From assembly GCA_016200205.1 (NCBI GenBank), contig JACQFF010000073.1:1-37674 (forward strand): DNA of 37,674 bases, given 5' to 3'. Both the position numbers and the translations under genes were made by a program. Of the stretch, positions 7,654 to 16,470 are shown piece by piece. The notes beneath the pieces were generated by a model. That model searched no databases, was not told where the DNA came from, and was given only the letters and a program-made list of their open reading frames with translations. Positions within the stretch are counted from its first letter, which is position 1, and the number at the start of each line of letters is the position of its first letter. This DNA is from Planctomycetia bacterium. GTDB taxonomy: Bacteria; Planctomycetota; Planctomycetia; Pirellulales; PALSA-1355.

Positions 7654-8790
7654 ATGGGCGCGATTCTCATGACTTGCTCCAATATAAGCGTCGGGTTCGC
7701 TGCTTGCGGTCGGCTCCATGCTCGTGTCGCGCTGGCGCTGTTTCTGGGGGTCACGATTTTTTTCGTGGCGGTGACGTTCAGCTCGTTGAAAAGCGGATTT
7801 GCAGACGCGCCCAGCCGGGGGCCGGGCGACGTGGCACTCTATCGGGCCGAGGCCGATCGCATCCACGACGGGCAGCCATATTACGATGCCATAGCCGCCG
7901 AGCTTCGCTTGCGCGGCTATCCGACGCGGAGCATTTTCAATTGGCGCATGCCGTTGCCGGTGTGGCTGATTGGGGTCTTGCCCGGCTCGCTGGGGCAGGG
8001 TCTGCTCGGGCTTCTGGCGCTCACACTACTCTGCCTCAGCTTCGAACTGCTCGCCGATCAGATTGGCGTCAAGCAAGGCCTGCTGGGGGTGATACTGCTC
8101 TGTGGCGCGCTTTTACCCTGCGTGCTGGGCGACCTGTTTGTCATGCCCGAATTGTGGTCGGGCGTGCTGATCGCGCTTTCCGCGGTTTGCTTTGGGCTCA
8201 AGCGGCCGAGCGCGGGGGTGCTGGCTGGCGTGGCGGCGCTGTTTTTTCGCGAGTTGGCCGCGCCCTATTGCCTGCTGTGCATCGCTCTGGCCTTGTGGGA
8301 ACATCGCTATCGCGAATCGGCCTGGTGGTTGATCGGTTTCGCGGCTTACGCGGTTTATTTTGGCCTGCATATTTGGCAGGTGCTGCCGCGGATTTCGGCT
8401 GTTGACGCGGCCCATGCCGCCGGCTGGATTCGCTTCGGCGCCGCCGGCTTTCTGATCTCGACCGCGCAGATGAACGCCTATCTGCTGTTGTTGCCGCAAT
8501 GGGTCACGGCGATTTACCTCAGTTTCGTCCTGCTCGGCTGTGCGGGCTGGAATTCGCCGGAAGGTAGACTGATCGGTTTGACAACCGCGCTGTACGCAGT
8601 CGCCTTTAGCGTGGCAGGGCACGACTTCAATCAGTACTGGGGCTCGCTGACGGCGCCGCTGTTTTGTTTAGGCGCCTGCCGCTGCCCACATGCGATTGGA
8701 GAATTGTGGACCGCCGCAAACTTGTCGAGTGTGTCGACGCGGCGAGGATTGGAACCTGAGGCAGAATCTTCTTCCATTGGGACAGGGTAG
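7654..8790 (+). CDS. Integral membrane protein, glycosyltransferase-87-like or unknown
   Basis: A 378-residue protein with eight or more hydrophobic helices. After the first helix it has a periplasmic stretch with GDVALYRAEADRIHDGQPYYDAIAAELR and FNWRMPLP. This resembles the acidic first loop of GT-C fold glycosyltransferases (DUF2029/GT87 type). Later sections (GVLAGVAALFFRELAAPY, VAGHDFNQYWG) also fit membrane glycosyltransferases of planctomycetes. An alternative ATG at 7672 would shorten it by six residues. The last 30 or so residues are polar and low in complexity. It converges on a glycosyltransferase operon, so envelope glycan assembly is plausible but not shown. Confidence 0.7.
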   Translation: MGAILMTCSNISVGFAACGRLHARVALALFLGVTIFFVAVTFSSLKSGFADAPSRGPGDVALYRAEADRIHDGQPYYDAIAAELRLRGYPTRSIFNWRMPLPVWLIGVLPGSLGQGLLGLLALTLLCLSFELLADQIGVKQGLLGVILLCGALLPCVLGDLFVMPELWSGVLIALSAVCFGLKRPSAGVLAGVAALFFRELAAPYCLLCIALALWEHRYRESAWWLIGFAAYAVYFGLHIWQVLPRISAVDAAHAAGWIRFGAAGFLISTAQMNAYLLLLPQWVTAIYLSFVLLGCAGWNSPEGRLIGLTTALYAVAFSVAGHDFNQYWGSLTAPLFCLGACRCPHAIGELWTAANLSSVSTRRGLEPEAESSSIGTG

Positions 8791-8869
8791 GAGCGGGTCG
8801 GGTTTTCTCCGGGCTGCCCCTCAAGAGCGGCACTTTCCCAACGGGAGAAGGAGAAATGGCAATCGGCCT

Positions 8870-9970
8870 CTAGTAACCGTTCACATCCGACGGCTCGTTC
8901 TGCTCACTCATTTGGGCTGTTTCTTCGATCAATTGCAATAGCTCCGCCGAATCGGTCAGCAGTTGTTCGTGGGTGATATCTTCTTCGATGGCGGCTGACA
9001 CGATCGTGGCGGTCGATTCGGCACCCGATTGCAGGTTGACGCCGCGGTCGACCAGATACACGGGACGACCGCGAACCTGGTCGTAAATCCGTGCGACGTA
9101 CTCGCCAAGCATGCTGATTCCCAAGGCATTGACGGCGCCAAAAAAACTGCCAATCAACACGTGCGACGTCCAACCCGGCACGGCCAGCTCGGTGAACAAC
9201 CGGCAGTACAGTGAGTATCCGCTCAGCATGCTAAAGACCGCCAAGGCCAAATAACCGATCAACGAGAACACGGCGAGCGGAAAAGTCGAGAACGAAAAAA
9301 TAGCCGTCTTGGCCAATCGCCACAAACCACCGAGCGAAACCCGCGGCCGGCCGTCGTACCGCGCCAGCCGCCGGATTTCTATTCCTTTTTGTTTGAAACC
9401 TACCCAGCAGCGCAAGCCGGGAAAGTAGCGGTCGCGCTCGCCCAGTCGCACGATCTCGCGCACCACGCGTGCGTCGATCAAACTGAAATTGCCGGCATCG
9501 ACCGCGATGGGCGTATTGGCAATCGCCGCCAACGTGCGATGGAACCCGGCGAACAGGCACCGCTTCCAGAGCGGCTCCTGCCGGTGGCTGCGGATGGCGT
9601 ACACGACGTCATAGCCGGCTTGCCACTGCAAGAGAAATCGCCCGAGCGCTTCGGGGGCGTCTTGCATGTCGCTGTCCATCAACAGAACCAAGTCGCCCTG
9701 TGCATGAGCCAGGCCGGCTTGCACCGCGGCCTGGTGGCCAAAATTCCGCGACAGGTGGAGCACTCGTACTTGTGGGTTGTCCGCGGCCAGTTGATCGAGA
9801 ATTGCCTCGCTGCCGTCGGACGAGCCATCGTTGACGAATATGATCTCTTGGCGCGCGCCGGTGGCCTTGATCGCGAGGCGCACGCGCCGGAATATATTCA
9901 ATAGCACACCGGCTTCGTTGTAGACCGGCAACACCGCGCTGATGACGATTTCGTTGGAGGGCCGTCGCAT
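8870..9970 (-). CDS. Family 2 glycosyltransferase, polyprenyl-phosphate type (DPM1/ArnC-like)
   Basis: A 366-residue GT-A enzyme. It has AVLPVYNEA at the N-terminus, FVNDGSSDGS, the catalytic DxD-type DSDMQDAPE, GNFSLIDARVV, and RYFPGLRCWVGFKQ at the acceptor side. Two membrane helices follow at about 230-300 (FPLAVFSLIGYLALAVFSML and VLIGSFFGAVNALGISMLGEYVARIY). This is the architecture of enzymes that move a sugar from a nucleotide donor to polyprenyl phosphate in the cytoplasmic leaflet. The C-terminal 60 residues are an acidic tail. It begins one base after the stop of the YfhO-like gene, so the two are surely co-transcribed. The lipid-linked sugar probably feeds the membrane glycosyltransferases nearby. 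Confidence 0.92.
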   Translation of the reverse strand: MRRPSNEIVISAVLPVYNEAGVLLNIFRRVRLAIKATGARQEIIFVNDGSSDGSEAILDQLAADNPQVRVLHLSRNFGHQAAVQAGLAHAQGDLVLLMDSDMQDAPEALGRFLLQWQAGYDVVYAIRSHRQEPLWKRCLFAGFHRTLAAIANTPIAVDAGNFSLIDARVVREIVRLGERDRYFPGLRCWVGFKQKGIEIRRLARYDGRPRVSLGGLWRLAKTAIFSFSTFPLAVFSLIGYLALAVFSMLSGYSLYCRLFTELAVPGWTSHVLIGSFFGAVNALGISMLGEYVARIYDQVRGRPVYLVDRGVNLQSGAESTATIVSAAIEEDITHEQLLTDSAELLQLIEETAQMSEQNEPSDVNGY

Positions 9971-9971
9971 A

Positions 9972-12149
9972 TCAAACCTTGTATTGCCGCAATTGCCCGC
10001 GATGGCCGCAGCGCAACCAGAAAATGCATACCATCAAGCCTAGGCCACACACGGAGATGCCAGCGCCAACTCGCCGGCTTGGGGGCCGGAATTGAAGGCG
10101 CACGTCATGACTGCCCGCTTCCAAGACGCACCCTAGAAAATCTCCGTTTACCCGCATAACCGGCTGCGCCCGGCCATCGACGACGGCCTCCCACCCAGGG
10201 TGAAAGCTTTCGGTCGTGACTAGTAATTGGCGGGCACTTGCACCGGTGTTGATCGTAATCCGCCCGGGCGATTCGCACACGACCCTCGCGCTGCCCGGTA
10301 GCGATGGCGGCAGCGAGACAGGTTCATCGACGGCGGCCGCGTCGAGTCTGAGTGTATCGATTTCAGGCAGTCGTGCGTACGAAACGATCTCGGAAACGAG
10401 CCGGGCTCGCGGCGCGCTCGGCGCGACGTTGGTCCAATGCCGCTGGGTGTCGTCGCCGTTGGTGTCCGGACTGAAAATCCAGCCGACACCGGCTAGTTTC
10501 AGCGCCGCGATCGTTTTGTAGTCCAGTCGTTTGGCCGGCTCCAGGCCGGCATAGCCGTCGATGCGCTTGAGGCCGGCCAGGAGCATGCGATCGCCGGTCC
10601 TGAGGCCGCCGGTGGTTTCGGCGACGACAATTCGCGCATTTCGCTGCTCGGGCGGCAGGGAAATGTTGGCCACGAAGGTGTGCAGGTCCGCGGTATGGGG
10701 ATAGACGGAATAACTTAGTCCGTAACAAATCAAATCCAGCGCGGTGAATAGCACCAAAGTGACTGAAGCACCCCGCGCGCCGCGCTCAACCAGCGCGATC
10801 AAGCCCGCGGCAGCGCCAATCAGCAGAGGACCGCAGGCAACGAGCATCGGGCTGGCGACGAATTCGGGCCACGCGAGCGGCCCTGCAATTGCCAACCCCA
10901 CGCTCAGGAGAAAGGCGATCGCCAGCGGCCGTCGGCCGTGATGGTCAGCCAATGAATCGGATCCGTGTGAGTTTTTTACCAACAGCGTCAGCGCCAGGGC
11001 TGCTCCAGCCGCGATGCAAAACTGCACCAGCCCAATCGCTCGGCAAGGAAAACGAAATCGGTCGGCCAACGGTATCAGTGTTTGCAACCGGTAGAGACCG
11101 CCGAACTCGCCCATCGCCAACAGCAGGGCAAACGCGCCAAACGTGACGCACGCCCGAACATGCGGAGCCAGACTTGCCCAGCTTCGGCGTTGAGTAACTA
11201 GCCAAATGCACAGCAACAATGGTGCCGCTCCGGCGTAGAGCCCAAGCTCGTGCGTGTTCTGTCCGACGACCCGCGTTCGGAACAAGTAAGGCGCGAGCAG
11301 TTGCACTAAGTTCAACGGGTGCAGGGACCCCGTGTTGGCAAATGCCGTATCGGGAACTCGACGCGCCGAGTCGGACAGGGCGCATAGGGTGGGCAGCCAT
11401 TGGACCGCACCGCAGAGGACTCCGCACATCTTGCCCGCGACAACCAAAAGCCCCGTGCGGAAATTAGCTCGCACGCCAATCGCCCGCCATCCGAAATAGG
11501 CCGTTTCCACGAGAAGGGAAAACCAAACGTATTGCGGATAGCCCAACAGTAGTTGCGAAGCTGTCAAAAGCGCGATTCCCAGTTCGGCCCGAGCGCGTTG
11601 GTTTTGGCTCTCCGCGGAGAGCGTCACGTCGATGGTTAACAAGAGCCAGGGAATGTGGGTGGCCACCGCCACCGCATTGGGATGGACAAAGTGCAAAAGG
11701 TTGAAGCCACAGAACGTGAAGGCCAGGGCTCCATACAGAGCGGCGTCGCGCCTGCGAAGCCCGCGCTGCAAGAAGAAAAACATCCCGGCGAACATGAACG
11801 GATAACTGAGTACGAGCTCCAGGTTGAAAGCCGAGCCCAAGGGGAGCCAGCGATACAAGAGTAAATGCAACGGATGGTAAGCGCCCAATTGCCCCTCGGC
11901 GGCGAGATAAAATCCGCCGTACAGGCTGGGCATCCAATCGAACGGCTCAGCCCGATTGAGTTGCTGCGCATAAAAATTGCGGACCGGCAGGTGAAACTCA
12001 CCCAAGTCATCGGCGACGTAAACCCGACCGAAGAAAAAGGGAGCAGCCATGGCCGCGAAGCTCAACAGCGCAGCCAGTTGAATCCAAGCCGACAGCGTTC
12101 GCTCTGGACGGCGCGTGATCATTTCGAGCTTCTGGCAGACTGAGTGCAT
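9972..12149 (-). CDS. YfhO-like multi-spanning membrane protein
   Basis: A 725-residue membrane protein with about twelve helices in the first 480 residues and a beta-rich C-terminal extracytoplasmic domain. The N-terminal loop (VADDLGEFHLPVRNFY, PSLYGGFYLAAEGQLGAYHPLHLLLY) and FCGFNLLHFVHPNAVA fit YfhO/GT-C-type proteins. The C-terminal PGWEAVVDGRAQPVMRVNGDFLGCVLEAGSHDVRLQF is a family hallmark. YfhO proteins are thought to glycosylate envelope polymers such as teichoic acids in Firmicutes; the acceptor in this bacterium is unknown. Its stop is one base from the start of the polyprenyl-phosphate glycosyltransferase, which fits supply of a lipid-linked sugar donor. Start at 12149, or 27 bases later at a second ATG. 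Confidence 0.85.
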   Translation of the reverse strand: MHSVCQKLEMITRRPERTLSAWIQLAALLSFAAMAAPFFFGRVYVADDLGEFHLPVRNFYAQQLNRAEPFDWMPSLYGGFYLAAEGQLGAYHPLHLLLYRWLPLGSAFNLELVLSYPFMFAGMFFFLQRGLRRRDAALYGALAFTFCGFNLLHFVHPNAVAVATHIPWLLLTIDVTLSAESQNQRARAELGIALLTASQLLLGYPQYVWFSLLVETAYFGWRAIGVRANFRTGLLVVAGKMCGVLCGAVQWLPTLCALSDSARRVPDTAFANTGSLHPLNLVQLLAPYLFRTRVVGQNTHELGLYAGAAPLLLCIWLVTQRRSWASLAPHVRACVTFGAFALLLAMGEFGGLYRLQTLIPLADRFRFPCRAIGLVQFCIAAGAALALTLLVKNSHGSDSLADHHGRRPLAIAFLLSVGLAIAGPLAWPEFVASPMLVACGPLLIGAAAGLIALVERGARGASVTLVLFTALDLICYGLSYSVYPHTADLHTFVANISLPPEQRNARIVVAETTGGLRTGDRMLLAGLKRIDGYAGLEPAKRLDYKTIAALKLAGVGWIFSPDTNGDDTQRHWTNVAPSAPRARLVSEIVSYARLPEIDTLRLDAAAVDEPVSLPPSLPGSARVVCESPGRITINTGASARQLLVTTESFHPGWEAVVDGRAQPVMRVNGDFLGCVLEAGSHDVRLQFRPPSRRVGAGISVCGLGLMVCIFWLRCGHRGQLRQYKV

Positions 12150-12182
12150 CGTAAGATGGCGCCAATTTGACGGCGTTCCCCG

Positions 12183-13289
12183 TTAGACGCCAACCTGGGC
12201 AGCCGGCGCGCGGCAAGCCAATTGGCAACCGGCGCGCTTTGGCAATCCCCACGACGATATCAACACGCCAGGCGCCCGCAGTTCTTGCAAGTGGGGCGAA
12301 TCGATGATCGTGAATGGATGGGCGACACTTTGCCAGGTTTCTCCCCGCTGTTCGACGCAGTGCTCGTCGACAGGTCCAAGCCGATTGGCCGCGAGTTTCA
12401 AATAACTGATCCGCGCCGGATCAAAACCCATGATCCGTCCAACCGTGGCATCGACGGCGGTGGAGTTGCCGCCGATCACGAGCAAGCCCATCGGCTTGGC
12501 ACTGCCCATGATTGGGCCGTCTCCTTCCATCGCCAGGATTCCGTCGACGATGGCAATCGTTTTGGGCAGCGAGGCGTTGATATCGTAAACGCTTTCTGGA
12601 ATGCCGGCGTAGTGCAGCACGTTTTTCGGCCAGCCATACTTGATGCCGGGAATGACGCCGTACAGATTCTTCAAAGCCGCGGTATAGCCCACCCAATGGT
12701 GAGTCTTCATCTTGGGCATGGAGACGATCAGGTCGGCTTCGATCACCTGGCGAGGGAAATAAAATCCCTTCAAGTTGCTGGCGCGGCCGCTGTTCTTTAC
12801 CCAGCCAAGCTGGCTGTAGTTCAAATCGGCAAATTCCAGTCGGGCGGTATCGAGCGCTTCGTCAACGCCTGACTCGATCAGCGCCATTTCGGTATCGCGC
12901 ACGTGGCCCGGTCCTTCGCCCACCACGACGTGGGCTCCCCATCCGCGGAAAACCTCGGCCGCCGCCAGAATTACCGCCGGATGAGTGGTCATCTGCGGAG
13001 CCAGTCGCGAGGGTTCGACGAGGTTGGGTTTGAGCAGCACTTTTTTTCCGTGCAAGCCGGTCGGCTCCAGCCCGCTGGCGATCAAACCCTCGCGAATGGT
13101 TTGCTCCAGCGGCCCGTCGTAGCGCTGGTTACTCGCCACGAACACCGCCGCCTTCATCTGCAGAGCCCGGCGAAGATACGGAAAAGAGACGAGGCCCGCC
13201 AAAGCAGCTCCGGTGCCGATCAGCAGACTGCGGCGATCGAATTGACGTTCTTTTCGAGTCAGAGATTGGGGAGCCGTGTCGATCGTCAT
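12183..13289 (-). CDS. DUF362 domain protein with Tat-like signal
   Basis: A 368-residue protein. The N-terminus QFDRRSLLIGTGAALAGLVSF has a twin-arginine pair and a hydrophobic stretch, so Tat export or a membrane anchor is likely. The DUF362 core follows: KKVLLKPNLVEPS, TTHPAVILAAAEVFRGWGAHVVVGEGPG, LIVSMPKMKTHHWVGYTAALKNLYGVIPG, then IAIVDGILAMEGDGPIMG. No ferredoxin-like CxxCxxC cluster is present, although some relatives have one. The ORF track extends to 13646. The ATG at 13289 is chosen because it overlaps the upstream stop as ATGA, a sign of translational coupling. Its biochemical role is unknown. Confidence 0.88.
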   Translation of the reverse strand: MTIDTAPQSLTRKERQFDRRSLLIGTGAALAGLVSFPYLRRALQMKAAVFVASNQRYDGPLEQTIREGLIASGLEPTGLHGKKVLLKPNLVEPSRLAPQMTTHPAVILAAAEVFRGWGAHVVVGEGPGHVRDTEMALIESGVDEALDTARLEFADLNYSQLGWVKNSGRASNLKGFYFPRQVIEADLIVSMPKMKTHHWVGYTAALKNLYGVIPGIKYGWPKNVLHYAGIPESVYDINASLPKTIAIVDGILAMEGDGPIMGSAKPMGLLVIGGNSTAVDATVGRIMGFDPARISYLKLAANRLGPVDEHCVEQRGETWQSVAHPFTIIDSPHLQELRAPGVLISSWGLPKRAGCQLACRAPAAQVGV

Positions 13290-14251
13290 GAGGTTGCCCG
13301 GGCTTGAGTGGCGGGAATGAGTGGACACGCTGCTCCCGACGCGGCCAGCGCCAAAAGCGCGAGCTTGTAGCTCGACGGACCCCGCGAGAGGATCCGTCGA
13401 CTTGCCGCGCCCAGCCACGCGTCGGCCGCCGCGGGCAAGGCCCGCTGCGCGGCCAGCCCCAGCAGTCCGTAGCAGAGCGATTCCGTCGCGGCCTGCCGAG
13501 GAAGCTCGCGCTCTAAGTAGTCGACTGATTTTTGCACGTGCCCAGTCACATCGTCCTCGCCGGCAAGCGCTAAGAGCGCTAGACCCGTCGGTTGCACGTG
13601 CGGGCGGAGTTGTTGTCCGAAAACGACCGTATTGCCGTAGTTGCACCCGCCGGACTCGAGCAAACGATTTTGCAGAAGTCGCACTGCGTCGCGGGCACGG
13701 ATGTGATCGCTATGTCCGGTGTGCTTTAACGCCAGCAAATGCATCGCGGTCGGCTCGACCCAGGAGTGCGTTCCTTCGACCCATGGCCAACCGCGAATCG
13801 TGCTGTCGTGACCCATAACATCGGTTTGCTCGACGTGTGATCCTTGAATTTGCAGGATCCAAGTAACGGCCCGCTGGATTGCGGTTGAATATTTCGAACT
13901 GGCCAGCGAAGTCCCGTGGGCAGCTTGCCACGCCAAGACTGCCAGGCTCGTGGGCCAGCCGGGAGTCGATTGCGCGGCATCAATCCCCAAACTGCCGTCG
14001 GCCGCTTGCTGGCTCAGAAGCCACGCGATGGGTCTGGCCGCCGCCTGGTCGCGTCGATGCGCCAGCAGAGCCAAGGCCGAGAGGGCCGTCGGTTCTGTGG
14101 CCGACGGAGACTCGCCATGGTATCCCCAAGAGTCGGCCGCGGCGAGACGCGTGACCACGTCATCCAACCAGTTCATACACGCGTTCCAATCGTCGTAATC
14201 GTTCCAGGCAGGCGCAGGCGGATGAATCGGGCGGGCGCAAACGCACAGCAT
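13286..14251 (-). CDS. Terpenoid-cyclase/prenyltransferase-fold repeat protein
   Basis: A protein of up to 321 residues built of alpha-barrel repeats as in squalene-hopene cyclases and protein prenyltransferases. Examples are PTALSALALLAHRR, AIAWLLSQQAADGSLG, AVTWILQIQG, and PTGLALLALAGED. The GSLG and Q-rich turns match prenyltransferase/squalene-oxidase repeats. The catalytic DxDD of true squalene-hopene cyclases is not seen, so cyclase activity is doubtful. An ATG at 14176 is an alternative start because the first 25 residues are not repeat-like. It overlaps the DUF362 gene by four bases and heads a four-gene operon with it, the YfhO-like protein and the glycosyltransferase. Confidence 0.8.
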   Translation of the reverse strand: MLCVCARPIHPPAPAWNDYDDWNACMNWLDDVVTRLAAADSWGYHGESPSATEPTALSALALLAHRRDQAAARPIAWLLSQQAADGSLGIDAAQSTPGWPTSLAVLAWQAAHGTSLASSKYSTAIQRAVTWILQIQGSHVEQTDVMGHDSTIRGWPWVEGTHSWVEPTAMHLLALKHTGHSDHIRARDAVRLLQNRLLESGGCNYGNTVVFGQQLRPHVQPTGLALLALAGEDDVTGHVQKSVDYLERELPRQAATESLCYGLLGLAAQRALPAAADAWLGAASRRILSRGPSSYKLALLALAASGAACPLIPATQARATS

Positions 14252-14401
14252 CGCCTAGATTGCTGCAAATCAAGGATAGCTTTCGATCTTGCACCGCGCA
14301 GGGCGAGGGCACGATAACCGGCGCAGGCAGCGGATCCATCTGGACGTCTTGGCCTATATTTTTAGGCTGCCCCGGAGTTCCTTGGCCCGCGCCCGCCACC
14401 G

Positions 14402-16240
14402 GTGAGTCTCGTTGTGAGTGTCTTGATCGCCGACATTCCCGTTCCGCTCGCCGAGCAAAGGCGTCGCTGGCCGCAACAATCCGTGCTGCTGTTGGTCAAC
14501 GGCATTGCGCTATTGGCTGTGACAACGCTGCTACGGTGTTGGCACCTGGAAAACATTCCCGGCGTTAACGGCGACGAAGCGTGGTCAGGAGTTTGGGCTC
14601 TAAAACTATTGAGGGGAGACGCGATCGAGTGGCGCACACCTAGTGGAAATCCGATCAATCCCTTTTTCCTTGCTCCTTTGGCGGCGCTGCACGCGCTTTT
14701 TCCACCCTCGTTTGTGCTGCTGCGCATTACGCCGCTCATCAGTGGCCTGGTCGCTCTGGTGGCGAATTATTGTCTCTGTCGCCGGGCGTTCGACACGCGC
14801 ACGGCCGCGGTTTCGACGTTATTGCTGGCCGCGTTGCCCATCGACATTGCATATAGCCGGTTCGCATGGGACGCCAGCCAAAGCCTGTTGGCGACAGTGC
14901 TGGTCTTGTACTTGCCGCTGATTCACGGCCGCAAGTCGGTCGCCGCCGGATGGCCCGTGGCGGCGATGGTTGCGTACGCGGCGGCGATTCTGGTTCACCC
15001 AACGAACGTGTTCGCAGCGCCGCTGTTGGTCGTTCCCTTGCTGTGTTTGCATCGGGAACAGCTTCCGCGAATGCTGCAAAAAGCCTATCTTTCCGCGGCA
15101 AAATGGCCGTCCGTGGGAATTCTGGCGGCGAGCGCAGCGGCGGGTTATTTCTCATGGCCTTGGATCGTGGGACATTTGTCTCGCGTGGGCCCGCCCGTGG
15201 AGCTGTGCCGGTTCGCGGTGAATTACCTGCGACTATTTTCCGGCGCGAACGTGTACGAGTTTATCTCGGGCGCGGCTGTCGGAGCGCCGCAAGCCGACGG
15301 ATTAGCACGCTGCACGATGGCCTGCGATTTCGTATTCGGCTCGGCGGCGGTGCTGGCGCTGTGGGGGATGTATCGACGATTGCGCAATATGCCCACGCTA
15401 ACCGACTCCTGCGTGGTGGTGGGATGGTTCGTCATGGCGATGGGTTTCTGCCTTGTCGCCGGCGCTGGGGCGATTGCGCCGCATTTCGAACGCTATGGAA
15501 TTTGCCTGATCGCACCGGGTGCTTTGATCATGTCGCGCGGCCTGGCGTGGTGGATCGATCCTTGGCAGCCGCGCGGTAAGGTGTCGATGGCCATCGTCGC
15601 GATTGCGGTTTGGTTGTGGCCCGTGAGTTTCTATCTCAACTATTTCGAATTGTTCGAGCAGACGGGTGGCCGCTCGCACCGGACATTTCGGACTGCCGCC
15701 GTGGAGCCCAAGTTGGCGGCGCTGCGCTACGTGCTCGCCGAGCGCGGCTCGGTGGAGCCGGCGCGCATCGTTTGCCACGAGTGGTGGACCTATTGGCCGC
15801 TTGAATATCTGGCGTTGGGTGAAGAAAACTTGCGAGTTTTCACCTGGGACCAATGGCAATCCGCCAATGAAATGGGCGAGATTCGGCCGGCGGACAATAC
15901 CTGGTTTGTGGAATTTGCCGGCAGTGCCGCCGAAGCCGACGTGCTCAGATGGTGTGCGGCAGCCGGGTCAACAGTCGCACGCCAAACGATTTGTGACTAT
16001 GCGGAACGACGTGAAAGCGTCGAGCCTTCGAGATGCCCTTCGGGGCATCGCACGTTAGTACCCTTCGGATTGCCGGTTTCCCGGCGCACTAACATTCGCC
16101 GTTCGGCGGTCGGAAGAACTTTCGTGGGCCTGCAGCCTCTTCATCCTCGAGAAAGGCAAACCGGTCGCAAGGCCGGGACGCAAAACCATGTGTCGCGACG
16201 GGAAACCGTGGCTGCAACCTGGTTGGCGAAGGGATGTTGA
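14402..16240 (+). CDS. PMT/ArnT-like GT-C glycosyltransferase with anomalous tail
   Basis: A membrane glycosyltransferase of the PMT/ArnT (GT39/GT83) type. Helix 1 is followed by the acidic loop motif GVNGDEAWSGVWALKLLRG, then AAVSTLLLAALPIDIAYSRFAWDAS, and about ten helices to residue 430. A soluble C-terminal part follows (RIVCHEWWTYWPLEYL). Such enzymes use polyprenyl-linked sugars, fitting the divergent operon. From about residue 535 the sequence (RRESVEPSRCPSGHRT...) no longer resembles the family, and the last 33 codons run through a riboswitch. The true end is probably near 16000-16030, with the original stop lost or frameshifted. The start is a GTG (14402), with another GTG at 14414. 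Confidence 0.78.
   Translation: MSLVVSVLIADIPVPLAEQRRRWPQQSVLLLVNGIALLAVTTLLRCWHLENIPGVNGDEAWSGVWALKLLRGDAIEWRTPSGNPINPFFLAPLAALHALFPPSFVLLRITPLISGLVALVANYCLCRRAFDTRTAAVSTLLLAALPIDIAYSRFAWDASQSLLATVLVLYLPLIHGRKSVAAGWPVAAMVAYAAAILVHPTNVFAAPLLVVPLLCLHREQLPRMLQKAYLSAAKWPSVGILAASAAAGYFSWPWIVGHLSRVGPPVELCRFAVNYLRLFSGANVYEFISGAAVGAPQADGLARCTMACDFVFGSAAVLALWGMYRRLRNMPTLTDSCVVVGWFVMAMGFCLVAGAGAIAPHFERYGICLIAPGALIMSRGLAWWIDPWQPRGKVSMAIVAIAVWLWPVSFYLNYFELFEQTGGRSHRTFRTAAVEPKLAALRYVLAERGSVEPARIVCHEWWTYWPLEYLALGEENLRVFTWDQWQSANEMGEIRPADNTWFVEFAGSAAEADVLRWCAAAGSTVARQTICDYAERRESVEPSRCPSGHRTLVPFGLPVSRRTNIRRSAVGRTFVGLQPLHPRERQTGRKAGTQNHVSRRETVAATWLAKGC
16032..16049 (+). terminator. UUCG-capped hairpin at the probable end of the glycosyltransferase gene
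   Basis: GATGCCC and GGGCATC form a perfect seven-pair stem closed by the stable TTCG tetraloop. No T-run follows, so it would not be a classical intrinsic terminator. It may protect a 3' end or reduce read-through into the riboswitch leader. It lies inside the extended reading frame, which supports the idea that coding ends before it. Confidence 0.4.
16142..16236 (+). promoter_or_regulatory. Cyclic-di-GMP-I (GEMM) riboswitch aptamer upstream of flp
   Basis: The conserved core is present in order. GGCAAACC (16155-16162) is followed by a P2 hairpin CCGGTC/GGCCGG capped by a GCAA tetraloop, then GGGACGCAAA. A P3 arm has CGG-GAAA-CCG and a GAAACC receptor-like strand, and the 3' strand reads CTGGTTGGCGAAGGG. 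P1 closes by CATCC (16142-16146) with GGATG (16232-16236). The base corresponding to G20 of the Vibrio Vc2 aptamer is G, which predicts cyclic-di-GMP rather than cGAMP binding. It sits 300 bases before the pilin start on the same strand. An expression platform was not clear by eye, so whether ligand turns the gene on or off is open. Confidence 0.88.
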
Positions 16241-16308
16241 CCGCCGCAGCACTGCCGCGAGGCGCTACGGTGGAAATTTGATCACTTCGGATTGCAACGT
16301 CGCGCTGC

Positions 16309-16470
16309 GTGTGCGACCGAGCAATCTCTGGACCGGACCGAGAAATCGACCGGCTCCAGAACCTGGCTCGTCAGGGGGAGGCAATCGTTTTGGATTTCGG
16401 GGCTTTGGAAATTGCAATGCAGGCGAGCATCAACCAACACTTGACGCCGCAGTTGAAGAAGCCCCATTGA
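16309..16470 (+). CDS. Possible small ORF between riboswitch and flp
   Basis: A 53-codon frame starting at GTG 16309 ends at TGA 16468-16470. The second half (IDRLQNLARQGEAIVLDFGALEIAMQ) is more protein-like than the other frames here. There is no clear ribosome site and no known domain. It lies in the leader between aptamer and pilin, so it may be a leader peptide, a relic or chance. Low confidence. Confidence 0.25.
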   Translation: MCDRAISGPDREIDRLQNLARQGEAIVLDFGALEIAMQASINQHLTPQLKKPH

